From contig CM021317.1 in NCBI GenBank assembly GCA_010645155.1, forward strand, positions 797,330 through 861,329: DNA of 64,000 nucleotides, in the 5' to 3' direction. The notes below the pieces were generated by a model. That model saw only the letters and a program-made list of their open reading frames with translations, did not search any database and was not told the DNA's origin. The DNA is from Tigriopus japonicus. Its lineage: Eukaryota > Arthropoda > Copepoda > Harpacticoida > Harpacticidae. Positions 39,601-52,266 of the stretch are shown piece by piece. Within the stretch, counting starts at the first letter, position 1. Each line of letters starts with the position of its first letter. The position numbers and the translations under genes were made by a program.

Positions 39601-42600
39601 TAAATCGCAAACGATTTTTTGGAAAAACAGTCTTTCACTTTTGGATGTCATTTTATTCGTTCTGAGTACACGTCAGTTTTTAGGTATTGACTTGAAAACT
39701 CTTTTTGTTGGAAATCTATATTTTCACTAAATCATAGCCTAAAGTCACATCAATTTGAAACCTCCTACCAAGTGCGACAACGCCTCATTTCTTCGTCTGT
39801 CCTTTCCACGTCAAGTGGTCCCTCACATCCATGCATGCCATGGCACCAAAAAAAGCTCTACTCATCCCAACAACAGTGGCAGATCAACCATCAGAGCAGA
39901 GCCTCTGGTGTCCCTCCTGTCTTTTTCTCTGGTTTTCGGGAAAATCACAGGAATGTCGCCGCCTATTTGTCTTTGTCATGTTTTTCTTCGCCAGGCCGAC
40001 ATGCACATTGGGGTGAGATTAGGGACCACCAAGAGCAGACCCTGTCATTATGACACACCAGGGTTGGTTGGTTGCCTTTTGGGGTTGTATCCACCCCTCT
40101 TAAATCTTGACCTTCTGGATGAGGCCACCGAGAATCTATGAACACAGTCATTAGTCCCGTTCGACAAGGAACAAAAAGTTCGAGACCCACCCTCGAAAAA
40201 TGCACCCCGCAATCCGTAATTGAGACACTCGAGCGGCCAATTACCATCCTCAAACCAAAGCCCTCGACCATGTGCACATCCATCCGTATGAGTACATCCC
40301 TCACCTAAGACTAATACTTATCGGCAACGTTGGGTGAGAGGGTTAAAATGCAACGGTGTGGGTTGTTATTTTCATCATTCAATGCTGGAGAAGGTAGGAA
40401 GGACCCCGATGTAAAAAGGAACCTAGCTCAAGCCAAATATAGCGATGCACAAGGTACGGACAGAGGTTCTTAAACAAAATAAAAGAGGGCTCCTGTCGGC
40501 ATGATTGGGAAATTTTCCTCCTCCTCTTCCAAATACCAAGTCATGAGTTTACTTTTCAAATGACAGGGTGAGCCGTCCACAAGGGAGCGTTTTGGAGTGG
40601 CTTTCGGCGGGAATTGACAAAAGATTAATCTCAAGTTTCCACCCTTGGAAAAATTTGGTCTGAAATTTGATGCAAGTCCCGCGTGTCCGAACACACCACC
40701 ACCACTATAGTATACATACAGTACACTCACATGTTCAGTAGTACGAGTTGTACACATCACTTCTCGCCCTCTGAAAACATCCTCCGATGCTTCCGAACGG
40801 CTACAAAAGAAAGCCTAGAAAAAAGCTTTTTGGCTCCCTGCTACATAAATGAGTTCGATTGTACATATGTGCGGGTTTAGCAGGTGCAGATTTTCACGTC
40901 GATTTGGCATATGGGGCGATGTCAAGTAGACGACAAATCGGTAAATTATGTTTTGACTCTCTTGGGCAGGGGATGAATAGAGGAAGCCAAAATACACATT
41001 GGGGGTGGCTAGGGCGATAATCTGTTAGACAAATGGCTTTACAGATATATCCTCCGATTGTTCTGTACTCCTACACACATGCATGGGTTTTGGACCATGT
41101 CGGGGATGCCAATGAATAATAGGGATGGATGAAGCTTGTTTAGACTTTAGGGGCAAGCCGAGTGATTTGTGCTTTGGATGCTTCTCAGCGATCGTCTATC
41201 TATTGCGCCAATTGGCTCATTTGAGAACGACGACCCCGGGAGAAAATGTGAGGCCGTCAAAATGACGATGGATCACTTCTGGATTCTATCGCATAGGACA
41301 AAAAAACGTCACTGGCAATCAACCTTAATATCTATTTGGACGATCAAACGCTCAATGCTAATTTTTCAAATTCATGTCGTCTACCCACAAAGAAGTATTA
41401 AAAACGTGATTTTTTTTTTTATTAAAAATAATTTTTTTTTAGAGTTGTTATTAACTTAAACTTGTCAATAGAATTGCAACTCAGCCCTTGGAATAAATTC
41501 TCCTCATATTCCAACTCTATTGGAGTTCCACTACGATATCTTTGTGTCTAAATACTAAAAAGTAATGATGTTATGTGGTACTCAAATATATTTAAATAAG
41601 GGCAAATGTTCTGCATAAGCGCCCAGAGTTGCTTTTATCTTAAGCTTTCAATGGCGCTGATTTGGATCAAAGCTCTACTTTGTTTCCTCAAGTGGCTATG
41701 ACTTAAGTTGTTCATTTTCAAAGCAAGAGAGGGCACCTTGGCAAGGTGTGTCAAATTGTGTGGAAGCCATTGGGGTGAGAAAAATGTCATGTTTCTTTAA
41801 AATGCTCTACTTCAACAATTATACACGTATTTTGGTTAACATCAGCCTTTTTACTGGCAAGAATGGGAGCACAATTTTATTGAGAAAGACACCATCCCAC
41901 AAAGAACACTTGATGCAAGAGAATTGATTAGATTGAGAAGATTTCAATGTCATAATTTGGCAGAGCTTTTTATAACGCAAGTTAAGGTTAGATAGTACAA
42001 ACAGGAACGTGGTACATCAAAGAAAGGGTGCGATGACCGGATTTATGGGATTTTATGGCCAATTAGAATGGTGTGTGGCTTTTTACGTTTGTGGCCGATA
42101 ACCATAATGAAGTTGCGCATTTTGGATCTTGCAATTGGTGAAAGTTTGTCGTGTGTGCAAATCGTCGTAAAAACCCGCTGTCCTCTTTTGTTGTGCGTTT
42201 GGCACATTCAAACAGATCGATCCATTGAGCAATAATCAATGTAAACCAGATGACTCGATCAATCGACTTCATTTAATTTGTCCGAAAAAAATGCCACCAA
42301 AGCTCCGAGTTCCCAACATGGCCTTTTAACGAGAGAGATCGTGTAAGGGGAAGGTTGATGGGGCCAAGGTATTTTCGTGCAAAGAATGTCAAAAAAACAA
42401 CAACAAAATCAGCTGGCCACCCTCAGCACAAGTTCATGAGCAAGTGCACACGCCTGTGGAGGAGGTAAATTATTATCATTTTTTGTGTGTTCCCGAACCA
42501 CCATGATTTTCTCTTTACGCGAGACTCTCGCTCCGAAAACCGCTTCCACTCGATAATGTTTCAAAACGGAAAAGCAGGGGGTTGGGAATAACATGGATGA

Positions 42601-45600
42601 ACACTGCTTAAAATGGCTGCCAAATTAATCAGACGGTTCATATTTCAACATATCCTTATCTTTTGTATTCAAAATTACGCGCCCCTCCTTAATCAATCTT
42701 GCTTGCCCTGACAAAATAACCACTTTTATAGAAGAAAGAGATGGTGCAATTCTATAAAGTGCATAAAAGCGAGGGTGGAGGGGAAAAAAGCCAACCCGCG
42801 TCGTACTTCCGTCTGGGAAACTTGAAACTCGGCTCATCGTTCAAAGTTGTAAATTGTAATCAGCCTAAAGCTCTTAATTTCTCACCATCACTTCTCCAAA
42901 TAATGATTACCATTACTAAAATTATCAACATGACCCTCCTCTAGAAAACTACTCAGGATATGAGCGTTCTCCACCCCTGAAGGCAGAATTTGATTCAGAG
43001 CCATTCAAGCTCGTTATCGGGACTGACTTTGAGAGCTTTATCGATAATTCCCGGTTGGAGATTGGTCACCGACCATGTTAAATAATAGCAGGGACACATA
43101 CGTACGTACGTAGACCCCCGAGATCCACATCATATTGACACCCGCACGTGAGCTTTTAGTCACAGATTATGAGTTAGTTCCCGATGGACTTTGAGCAAGG
43201 GTATCAAAATCATTCAATCTTTCCCTTAGGTTTCAAATTGTACTCCACCTCACGATTTGATCGAGCCTCGTTGATGTCGAACGTGCTTCAAGAGCACCGC
43301 CGCCAATCGAAGGCTATCGACCCTTGATCTAACCTTTAACGAGGGATCTGTGACTCATTCATGGAGCTTGAGGAACATCATTGAATGATGGCCAACGGAG
43401 AAACTCGATCACTCGGCAAAATGTCAACAATGGACTCGTGATCATCATCATCATCGGCCTCACCATCATCCATGCACCTCGCTCGGAGCTTGGAGCAAAT
43501 CATTGACAACTTGACAGCTTCTTTTTTCTTCCTTCCTGTCCTTTTGACAGGTCCATATTCCTACTACAACATCTATAGAGTTCCTCCTACACCCCAAAGG
43601 ACAAAGCTTCAAATGCATGTCGCCCAAAACGCGTTTGATTGTCTTGCAGGTCGGAAATTTTCGGATTTAATCCCGATAATCCTTAGAGCTAATAACCAGT
43701 CCATTGGCTTGATTGGCGACGGAAACCGGCACGAAACTGGCTTAGTATTTGGGTAGCAACCTCCGGATGGAATTAAAAGTTTCCTCAAAAAATGAATTTT
43801 CAAATGAATGACAACGTTACCAATTCTTGGACCGGATTAATTCAGATTTTATCTTCCGGACTAATCACGTTGAGGTATTTCTAATAGTTTCTGCTTCAGT
43901 GATTGTTTCTCTTATAGAAATGTCGGCGGCATGCCAAGGGGATGACAGCGATTATGTAATCCGGATTAACCCTCCTTTCTCCAGTGGTGCCAAGTGTCTC
44001 TTTCTTACCTGTCTTTGTTTCCGTGTCTGTACCTCGCTCTTAATCAAGTACTTGTCACTTCACTCACTGGTCAATGGATTTTTCTACCACTCATTGAACA
44101 GAATTCAACCAACATCCTTACTACACTTTGATGTAATTTTTGCAATCAGGGTCTTTGTTTGTCACTGATTTCCACCAAGCTTGTCCATGGATGAATGAAG
44201 CCGCCTCATGGAGTTCTCCATCCACAACTCTCTTCCAGAAAGCACACTCAACAACTGAAGCCATAACGCGCCCCTGAGGAACAAGAACTGGAGGACATTG
44301 TTAGTGCGCTTCAATGCGGACCCGTTGTGTGTATAGTGTATGTATACTAAGTACGGACGAACGAATGAGAAGTTAGATAGTAGTTGAACAGACCAAACCC
44401 GTGCGTGGATGGAGGGTTGTTTCTGCTTTGCTCCTGTGGTTATACACGGACTGACTGATGTTGTTGGATGGAATAGGGGGGCTTTGGAGCTCGCTCAAGT
44501 CGAGTGTTGTGGCACCTTTGAAGAGTCTGGTCGTCTTTGGTGGTGCTGGGCAGGGGGTTGAGTTGGATTTTCCTGAGGGGAATGCGCTCTGCGCTCTTTC
44601 AGAGCGGGATTTGATGAGGAACATTTGCCTCTTGCGAGCTGGCGTTGTTCTTTTGCAGAACTTGCTTAGGTCCGATTTCAGGCTTGCTTCATACATTTAG
44701 CGTTGAACGTGCCATACTTTTACTCTCGTTTCTGTTTTTAGACCCCAAGATATTGATGAATACTTTAGCACGTTTAGACCTAAACCAACAAATCAATCGT
44801 TATTCAAATTTTTGTTGCTACATTTGCAACAAATAGTAAAGAAAATGAGATTGTAACATCGCTGCAGGTAGGTTCCAAATATGGCCAAGATTTCACCAAA
44901 ATGTCAGCACTGAGGAAAAATCGAGGGCTGATTGAGGGGGGTGGCTGTGTTAATTTCGGCTGGGAGAGCTCAAAATACGTGTTGTCGTCTTAAGAAACGC
45001 TCGAAGTTGCTGAATTTGGTCATAAAACTAACCAAGTCTTCGTGATGTTCATAAAAGTAGCACATTTACATATTTCTTTTTACATCCTTTGTGACTCGGC
45101 AAAAATGGAAAAATACAGGTTTTCGTTATGGAAAAGGATGTCTTTTGTGTTTGATAAGTCTGCAAATGTCCATGGGAACAAGGATATCCTCGAAAGAAAT
45201 CAATCGTCAGCAAGAATGCAGGGCACGAAAACAGGATCAAACTCTGGAGAAGCGCTTCACATTTCTGTTGACTTTGACAGAATTTAACACTTAAAATGTT
45301 CACAAGCAAGAGGATGACATGAGTTTGCAAAAGGAGAATAAATATTTAGTCATTCATTTTCAAGCCACATTGACAGATTGAATTGGACTAATTTTATGAT
45401 AGAAGGGTAAGACATTTTTGTGTTGACACTTGGACACGCAATCTTTGTGGGACACTGGATAAGAACGAAGAAAATTAGATAGGTTGCGTGTTAATTTGTC
45501 CAAACAACCGTTTCATTTCTAGTTTTTGATGCATCTAAGATTACAATGGATTTTAAATTGACGCTAAGCCCACTTGAGAAATAGAATTAAGCCTGTCATA

Positions 45601-45695
45601 ATATTCAAAACTTATTTGTGCCATCAGAACCTCAAGGGAGGAGACCCTTGAAATGGCCACACCAATGGCGCTTCGACTACAATTACTGTAATCAC
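33610..45695. other. Twelve kilobases without a supported gene
   Basis: Only short frames occur. A 34543-34794 frame contains GNQSPINL, which resembles a carbonic anhydrase word, but the rest does not fit. At 44373-44700 both strands are open for 80-107 codons with plausible composition and no splice support. A poly-T tract (41411-41440) and short CAT/ATC repeats near 43440 are present. The 5' part probably includes upstream intron or promoter of the minus-strand gene whose first coding exon ends at 33325. Confidence 0.4.
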
Positions 45696-46186
45696 TAGGG
45701 ACGGGCAAAAAGTGCAAATCAAAACAAGCTTTTGGTTACCAAAAGCTGCACTAAAATCAGCCCAAAAAATGGTAAAATAAAATGTAAAAAAACGTTAAAA
45801 GCGCAAATAAAAACCAAAAAAGCGCAAATAAAATTTAAAATATTCGCAAAAAACTAAAATTTCTGAAACAAAAAGCTTCAGATACTTTCTTGTCATCTGC
45901 TTGTTATTTTTCAATCGTGAAGAGCAAAATTTAGATATTGAAGGAGTAGTACTTTACACTTTGCTAGCCTATGCTGGGAGCCGTAAAATCAAATTAAATT
46001 TTTAAATTTGAAAAAAACATCTTCCAAAAGTAAACATTTTTGAACAAGAAATAGCTAAATCTCAACAATTTGTTCATTTTAGGCCGAATTCGTAAAAAAA
46101 TCGTGCAAATAAAGGCAAAAAGTGTAAAAAGGCGAATAAACGTGTTTATGTTACCAAAAATCTTTTTCAACTTTTGCCCGTCCCTA
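45696..46186. mobile_element. hAT-type MITE with perfect 8-bp target duplication
   Basis: Both ends carry the 15-bp inverted repeat TAGGGACGGGCAAAA. The flanks are the identical octamer GTAATCAC (45688-45695 and 46187-46194). An 8-bp duplication and a TAGGG-type terminus are characteristic of hAT elements. The 491-bp interior is A-rich with repeated CGCAAATAAA-like words and has no transposase, so it is non-autonomous. Its interior resembles the nested element at 48054-49013. Confidence 0.92.
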
Positions 46187-47363
46187 GTAATCACCATTCT
46201 ATCCAATGAGAGCTTCTCGCATAAAAATACATTTATTTATCTTATTTATTCAATAAATGCAAAGAACCTGCTCATCTTATACGAGACTTGATTGGGAAAT
46301 GCTCCTTTTTGTGTGGATCTCCCGGTCTGAAGTGGCGTGCCAAATTAAGGGGCCATTATCTGTTGTATGTTCCACTCTGGAGACTCTTGCATCCACTCTG
46401 GATTAGAGCATCGATGGACGCATCAATATTGATGGCAAGTAAGAATGCAAGTGATATCTAGAACGAAAGTGAATATGGCGAACCAATGTCGCCAATTACG
46501 TACGTGAGTCACTCAGCATGGCGGACATTTTTACGAGGACATGTTCATACCCTCGTTGAGCACATGTTCCACAAAATTGTGATGAAAACACACATCTTTT
46601 AATATATGAGTAGGTTAAGTCATACAGCCTCAAGATTGCTTTGTTTTTCTAACACCTAAAACAAATGATATTGATTTGTGGGGTGAACAAACCAGAAAAA
46701 ATGGAATTGTAGTTTTTCCGCACCGAATAATCAATAACACAGACACGTGAAAATAGACAATTGGCATATCATTTTAGAAATGGCATCCCAAAAAACAATA
46801 TAGCCCAACGAAAGTGATTATTAGTTTTTATTACACTCTAAAAAAATTAAAAATATATATCACTTTTCTCACGTCGATCACGTCAGAGGCAAATAAAAAT
46901 ACTCTCATAATTATTGAGTCTTTCGGTAAAAAAAGCAAGAGTTACTGTTGTGAATACCTATTTCATTGACAGATTTTCATAAACTTGCTGAAGAAGACAT
47001 ATCTGTTATCTGTATTAGTGTACCCAAGCCAAGATCACTTTCAAAATACTGTTTAGGTCCAATCAGTACAACATATATTTGATGGAACAATATTTTTGCT
47101 ACAAAAGCCTCACATTTCATTTCAATGAACACACCCAAGATATATCTTTTAAAACGGTCCTGAATGCAATGGTTCATAGCTAAACGTGTACACCAGAAGG
47201 CGGCACAATTTCATGTGATCATGACAAGATAAATTTTACAAATTTGTTGCCAATTTTAAAGTTTACCCAAAATGACTTTTTGGCTTGGCATCGTTCAACA
47301 CTGCCTTAGTTTAGCAATGTCACCATCGTGATTAGAATGCACAAAGTCACAGTGATCCTAAAT
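46187..47363. other. AT-rich spacer between transposons
   Basis: Apart from the target duplications of the flanking elements I see no structure and no coding signal. Confidence 0.5.
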
Positions 47364-48053
47364 CAGGGGTGCGCAACCTCTGGGCCCAAAGCATACTTTC
47401 GTGGGCCCCAAGTAAAGTCTTTCTCACTACATAGAGTGGGTCTCACACCCTGGTTTACACCCTTATGTTGGTTTTCAATGGCAAGCATTGAAAATAGCTA
47501 CCTGCAATAATGTTTTTGGCAACAAGCTTTTGCCATTTCCAAGTTTTCTTCCCGGATTTTCTACTTTTCAGCTGAAGGTGCAATTTCGAACTGTTGGTGA
47601 GTCAGGTATGATTCCTCTTTAATTTGATTTTATTGCAATTCCGTGTGCTTTGTGTAACCTTTTGAATAATGACTCACTTCTCCAGGATATGATTTCCTTT
47701 ACAATATTATTGATATTTGTTTGACAGTCCATTTTTGTAACCAGAGGGCTCAAAACATAACATAAAAAGTATTTTAAGAAGCCAATTTTTGCAAAAAATG
47801 TGTTTCAAGCTAGTTAAAAAGGGCGTACTAAAAATGGGCATGAAAACACTGAACTGTTTTTCATTGTTCAATCCCATTGTACTTTTGAATATATGGAAAC
47901 GAAAGCAGAAGAAAACAAAGTTCTTTATGCAGTAGCATTTAAAAAAATAGATTCAGAACCAGAACAGACCAAAAACAGGCAGAGCCGCAATGATTTAGTT
48001 TTGAGGCCCATCTCAAGTTAAGCAGTGTTTTTGTTTTTGATGTTGGTGATGAT

Positions 48054-49013
48054 TAGGGACAGGAACTTTAGAACAATAAACTTATTCGTCTTTTTTACCT
48101 TTATTCGTCGCGATTTTTCGTCTAATTTGGATCTTATTCGTCTTTTCCCGTTTAATTTTTTTTTCGCGGATTTTTTTTTACCGCTACAAGGAATGCGATG
48201 ATTCCCTGTAAATTGAAGCATTTCTCCCGACAGCTTCAATCCGACCCCCAACAGGATTCGAACCTACGCCGTCTGGGGAAGCACTTACACTCGGCACTTT
48301 TAAGAACGCGTTAGTACACGTGGCCATTCTGGCTTCCTTAATTGGCAAAAACTTGGATTTTCTTGGATTTCAAGCTCTAGGCGTTGTTTTATACCTTCAA
48401 AGCAAATTACAACTTGGAAGAAAGTTCAACGCAAATGTTTAAGGCAAAGTAATAATTTGATTGTCAGTTGCGGTTTTGCACCAACAAAATACAATCCACA
48501 CTTATAAGTTAACTTGTACTCGTCGAGTTGCTCGACAGACACAGAAAGAAAATTAATTGGATTTGGGTTGAAAAAGCTTTCTGGCCATGAGAACAATTAA
48601 TGTATCTGGAAATCTGACTTCAGCTCTACAGAAAACGCTCCTTAAAAAGAGGCATTTTTAAACTTGGGGTTTTTATTTGACATACGTACTACTGAAAATC
48701 TCTTGCCCATTTATTACTTCGTTTTTTTAATTTTCTAGATTTCGCCGTTTTTTTGCACAAGCAGACATATTTTTCCCATGTTTCGTCTATTTTGTGGGAG
48801 CAGTTTTAAAAGTCTTTTCTCGTCTGAAAGGGCACTTAATTTGTTTTCTTTCCTATAAAACAGTTTCATTCGCCTTTTTGGGAAAATGATTCGAGTTTTA
48901 AGTCTCATAAGCAATGGGAACTTTTATTCGTCTTTTTTCGTTTAATCAGTAAATTCTATTCGGCTATTTTCGTTTAATTTGACAGTTTTATTCGCCTACA
49001 CTTCCTGTCCCTA
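48054..49013. mobile_element. Nested TIR element inside the hAT-like element
   Basis: The termini share TAGGGACAGGA in inverted orientation. Flanking octamers are similar but not identical (GTGATGAT and GTGGTGGT, in a simple-sequence context), so the duplication is only suggestive. The interior repeats TTATTCGTCTTTT-like words near both ends, the same words found on the complementary strand of the MITE at 45696-46186. I infer that both belong to one family. It contains a tRNA-like segment at 48241-48333 and no transposase. Confidence 0.75.
48241..48333 (-). repeat. Degenerate tRNA-like segment (class II-like)
   Basis: On the minus strand a leucine/serine-tRNA-like A box (ATGGCCACGTGTACTAACGC) is followed about 40 nt later by a B box AGGTTCGAATCC. 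The spacing allows a long variable arm. The T-stem can form, but the acceptor ends do not pair, so this is not a functional tRNA. It is best read as a tRNA pseudogene or a tRNA-derived SINE head carried inside the nested element. Confidence 0.6.
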
Positions 49014-49177
49014 GTGGTGGTGATGATAATGATGGTGATGGGGGGGATGACAAAATTCAATTAAAAGTAAGGCCCTTTGTTTGAGAATGCGGATCCCTAT
49101 GCAAATTCAGTTCCGTTTGTGGGCCTTTGCCTTCTTATGGTTGCCGACCCCTGTCCTAAATCAACTCAAAAGATTGT

Positions 49178-49279
49178 CACGGTGTTCCGAATGGCTTTTT
49201 AGGTTTGAATCAAAATACCCGTGCCATGATGTCTTTGGGTATTTTGATTCAAACCTAAAAAGCCATTCGGAACACCGTG
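49178..49279. repeat. Perfect 43-bp palindromic hairpin
   Basis: The arms 49178-49220 and 49237-49279 are exact reverse complements with a 16-nt loop. The word TTGT lies immediately outside both arms, which may be a 4-bp target duplication. It lies 16 bp beyond the target duplication of the hAT-like element. Perfect pairing implies recent origin or selection on a hairpin. It could be a tiny snap-back MITE or a hairpin RNA gene. Confidence 0.93.
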
Positions 49280-49353
49280 TTGTATCATAACTTCAAAATT
49301 GACTTTACCCTATTAGACGCCGTTTGGTTTCCACTTTGACCCCGCTAAGATGT

Positions 49354-49475
49354 TCAATTCAGAAATCAGAAATTGCATCAAAAGTGACGACATTGTGGAT
49401 CTTGTATTAAGTAATTTAAAGAATACTGACATTTTTGTTTCACTTAGAGAGAACTTGAAGCATGATATTGATATC
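49354..49475 (+). repeat. Dispersed repeat, copy A
   Basis: About 120 bp are similar to 53484-53614, with shared blocks such as GTGACGACATTGTGG and AGAGAGAACTTGAAGCATG. Copy A lies in a small open frame of about 56 codons starting at ATG 49350, while copy B carries an insertion and is frame-broken. The repeat family is unknown. Confidence 0.8.
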
Positions 49476-51977
49476 GAAATCACATGTAATGAAGGTTCAA
49501 TAACTCACTCTATTTCTTGAAAAAAGTTTAAAAAAAACTGAAAAGATTTGATTTTTTTTCTCATGTTGGAGTTAGCTGTATGAGCAGCTAACTTTGAATA
49601 GTTTTTGATTAGTCAAAGGGAAAAAATGATTTTACATGAAAAAGACTGATTCAGAAGGAAAGAAGAAAAAAGAGCCTTCCTACTTTGCTTTTAACATGTA
49701 ATCAAATGCCTCTCAAATATCAAAAGGTGCAATTCCTGGATCTCGTTTGATATACTCCAACGTAAAATTTAAAGTAATGATTCTTATAGAACAATAAAAA
49801 AACTGAAGACGACTTTTTCATTGATAATTTGATGATGGCTCCTACCAATTCACAGACTCGCAAGGACTTCATCTTAGCTACCATGTTCCATCGGACAAAG
49901 TTGGTAGTCCATTTTATTTAATGTTGATCGGCCCTACTTTTGTCATGTGTTTGGAAAGGCAGCGTGGCCGAAATCGATTTGCAAATGCCAATGGTGGTGG
50001 GAAAAAAACGAACGCGGGCGAAAACTTCTACTATGCCTGATCAAAGTCAAACAGTTTACAATTTCGAGTGGAGTGCGTGATAACAGTGGGATAATCTTGT
50101 TCATAACCATGTTTGCTTATGGTGATATGAAGCTAGAGTGCCATTTTTCATCAGTATTGAATCCCTACTAAGAGAAATTATGCTGAAAGTAAAAAATCAG
50201 GTAGGAGTAAGAGCAAAGTCCGTTTCCGTATTATAATTTCTTTCAGTTTCATCCGGACAAGAAGCGAGCTTTAGAGGTTGAACCTCATTATTTGTTCTCC
50301 TAAAACCTTTTATTCAAAAACAAACAATTCACTGAAAATGATATTACCATATTTGATATATTAAAGCCCTCTTCACTTGGAATTAATTTGAATTAGACTT
50401 GCCCATTCTTTCGACTTCCTACCGCACTCGCAGCTATTTTTTTATTTGATTTATTTTTCTTACATTCCTACAGGTTTTTTTATTTTTCTTCTTGTTAGTT
50501 TTTTGCTTTTCTTTAATCGATATAACTCAACATGAAGTGAAATGAGCACACAAACCCAAAAACAACTATTTCTCCTCACAAATAGAAAAAATGTAAGCGC
50601 ACAAGTCTCTTAATAACCCAAACTTTAAAACATGCTGAAGACATTCCTCTTAAAACCAATTAAAACCACTTTGGAAAAGACCCTGATCGCAATAATTTTG
50701 AAAAAGGGTGATTTTGAAATTGCTCGTTCGCGACTCAGATCGGAAAACCCTGATCCTGAATTGGCACCGACTTTTAGAGAGTCGACGCCATAAAATCGGC
50801 CAGAAATGTGAATCCATATTTTTTACAACATACACCCATCTTTTGAACCAAAATATACTTTTTTCTCTTTATTTTGAATAGACATTAGCTTTGAACAATT
50901 TTAACTGATAGTAAAGCTTCACAAAGTGATGAACTAAGTAACCTAAATCTAAATCTTAGGAGGCCCGCCTAAACATAAACAATTTAAAAATTCGATATTC
51001 GTTTTGTCCGCCTAGAATTGATAGGAAAATAACGATTCTCCTTGAAATAGAAATATTTTTTTGCTTCAATTTCTTGCAGCCACTTAATTGTGGCAGTCTG
51101 CTTTTTAAATTAGTAAAGCTTAATCGAAATTTACATTCTTATTTCTACGCTATCCCGGTCTGAGCGATAAGATAAATTTGCCGATCCAATATTCACGAAA
51201 CGAAACCGAAAGACTATTATCACTAATACCATCCCTACTATCTTCTAAGAAGATTCCAGTTTGTCAAGTCTCCTATCAATAATGGTGTGAAAATGAGAAC
51301 CGAAAACAAATTCATATTTTCTCACACATGCACTAAAGCGTACCGATAAGGGGAAAAGATTCTGTGGTGATTCTCACCAAACACTTTGTTTTACCTGATT
51401 GGTCAAATTTTGTGCGAGATCAGTTGGCTTAAAGCTGAAAATTGGATGACAATGCGCGCGATCGATGATATTCAATAATATTTGACCTGAGCCAAACGAA
51501 CAAATCACATGGAGCGACTCAAATCTGGTCATTTGGATCAGGTCAAACACAAGAATCTGGATCAGTCTTTGTCCAAGCTTTTAATGCAACTTCTCCACGG
51601 AAAAAAACATAACTTTGTGTCGGTTTCAAACACAAGTGTTGGGAAGGTTCGATTTCAAATAATTACTCTGAAGCCTTCCCCTCCAACTTTCATCACAAAG
51701 CGTGTTTCTGTAGAAGGGGTGTCTATCATTTTTTCACGGGTCTACAACTTATTTTGCTCAAAAGTCATCATTCACATCAACCTTCTTGACCAAGATTTAA
51801 ACTGAAGAAAAACAAAAGACAAAATATTTGAAATCCCTTGGTTAATTTTTTTTGTTATTAGTGTGTTAGAAGTGTTAATAGTGTTTACATTTTTGACTAA
51901 AATAAGACCACAAATGGCAAAACACTCCTTTTGGCCACAAATAAATCCTGATATCTCGTACTTCATCTACAAGGAAG
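49476..51977. other. No supported gene; AT-rich
   Basis: Short frames only. Several T-rich stretches occur (50430-50520). A 98-codon frame at 51509-51805 has no recognisable family. This is the distal upstream region of the ABC transporter gene. Confidence 0.45.
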
Positions 51978-52266
51978 TAGAGGGCTAACAGAGAAATGTC
52001 ACTCCAGTACAGTCAGTGGAGATTTGTTTTGAACACACTTCATTCATCCGGCAGCAAGGGTGTCATGAGACTTGATTCATCATACATTGCTCTTGTTCAA
52101 CCAAAGCAGTTGAATGAGCAATTTTGCCACTGACTCCCTAAAATCACAAGTTTGGGTTGTGAATCACCTAACTTAGTGTGTTCAATGTACTATACCACAG
52201 CACACTCAGTGTAGGCTTGGTGACTCACCAATATTTTTGGAGCGTCATTTCTCTGTTAGCCCTCTA
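51978..52266. mobile_element. 289-bp MITE, probably hAT-type
   Basis: Both ends carry TAGAGGGCTAACAGAGAAAT in inverted orientation, with similarity continuing to about 28 bp. The flanking octamers are CAAGGAAG and CAAAAAAG (6 of 8 identical), compatible with an aged 8-bp duplication. There is no coding capacity. It sits about 800 bp upstream of the transporter start codon. Confidence 0.85.

Larger units (their letters stand above)
47364..49153. mobile_element. Non-autonomous hAT-like element with 8-bp target duplication
   Basis: The left end starts CAGGGGTGCGCAACC and the right end, read inward on the other strand, starts CAGGGGTCGGCAACC, a well-known style of hAT terminus. The flanking octamer TCCTAAAT is identical on both sides (47356-47363 and 49154-49161). 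The element is 1790 bp and no transposase frame survives. Its right half is occupied by a second TIR element (48054-49013), so before that insertion it was about 830 bp. Confidence 0.93.

Noticed and set aside
46070..46291. ORFs across the hAT MITE
   Set aside because: They follow the A-rich repeats of the element and show no transposase motif.
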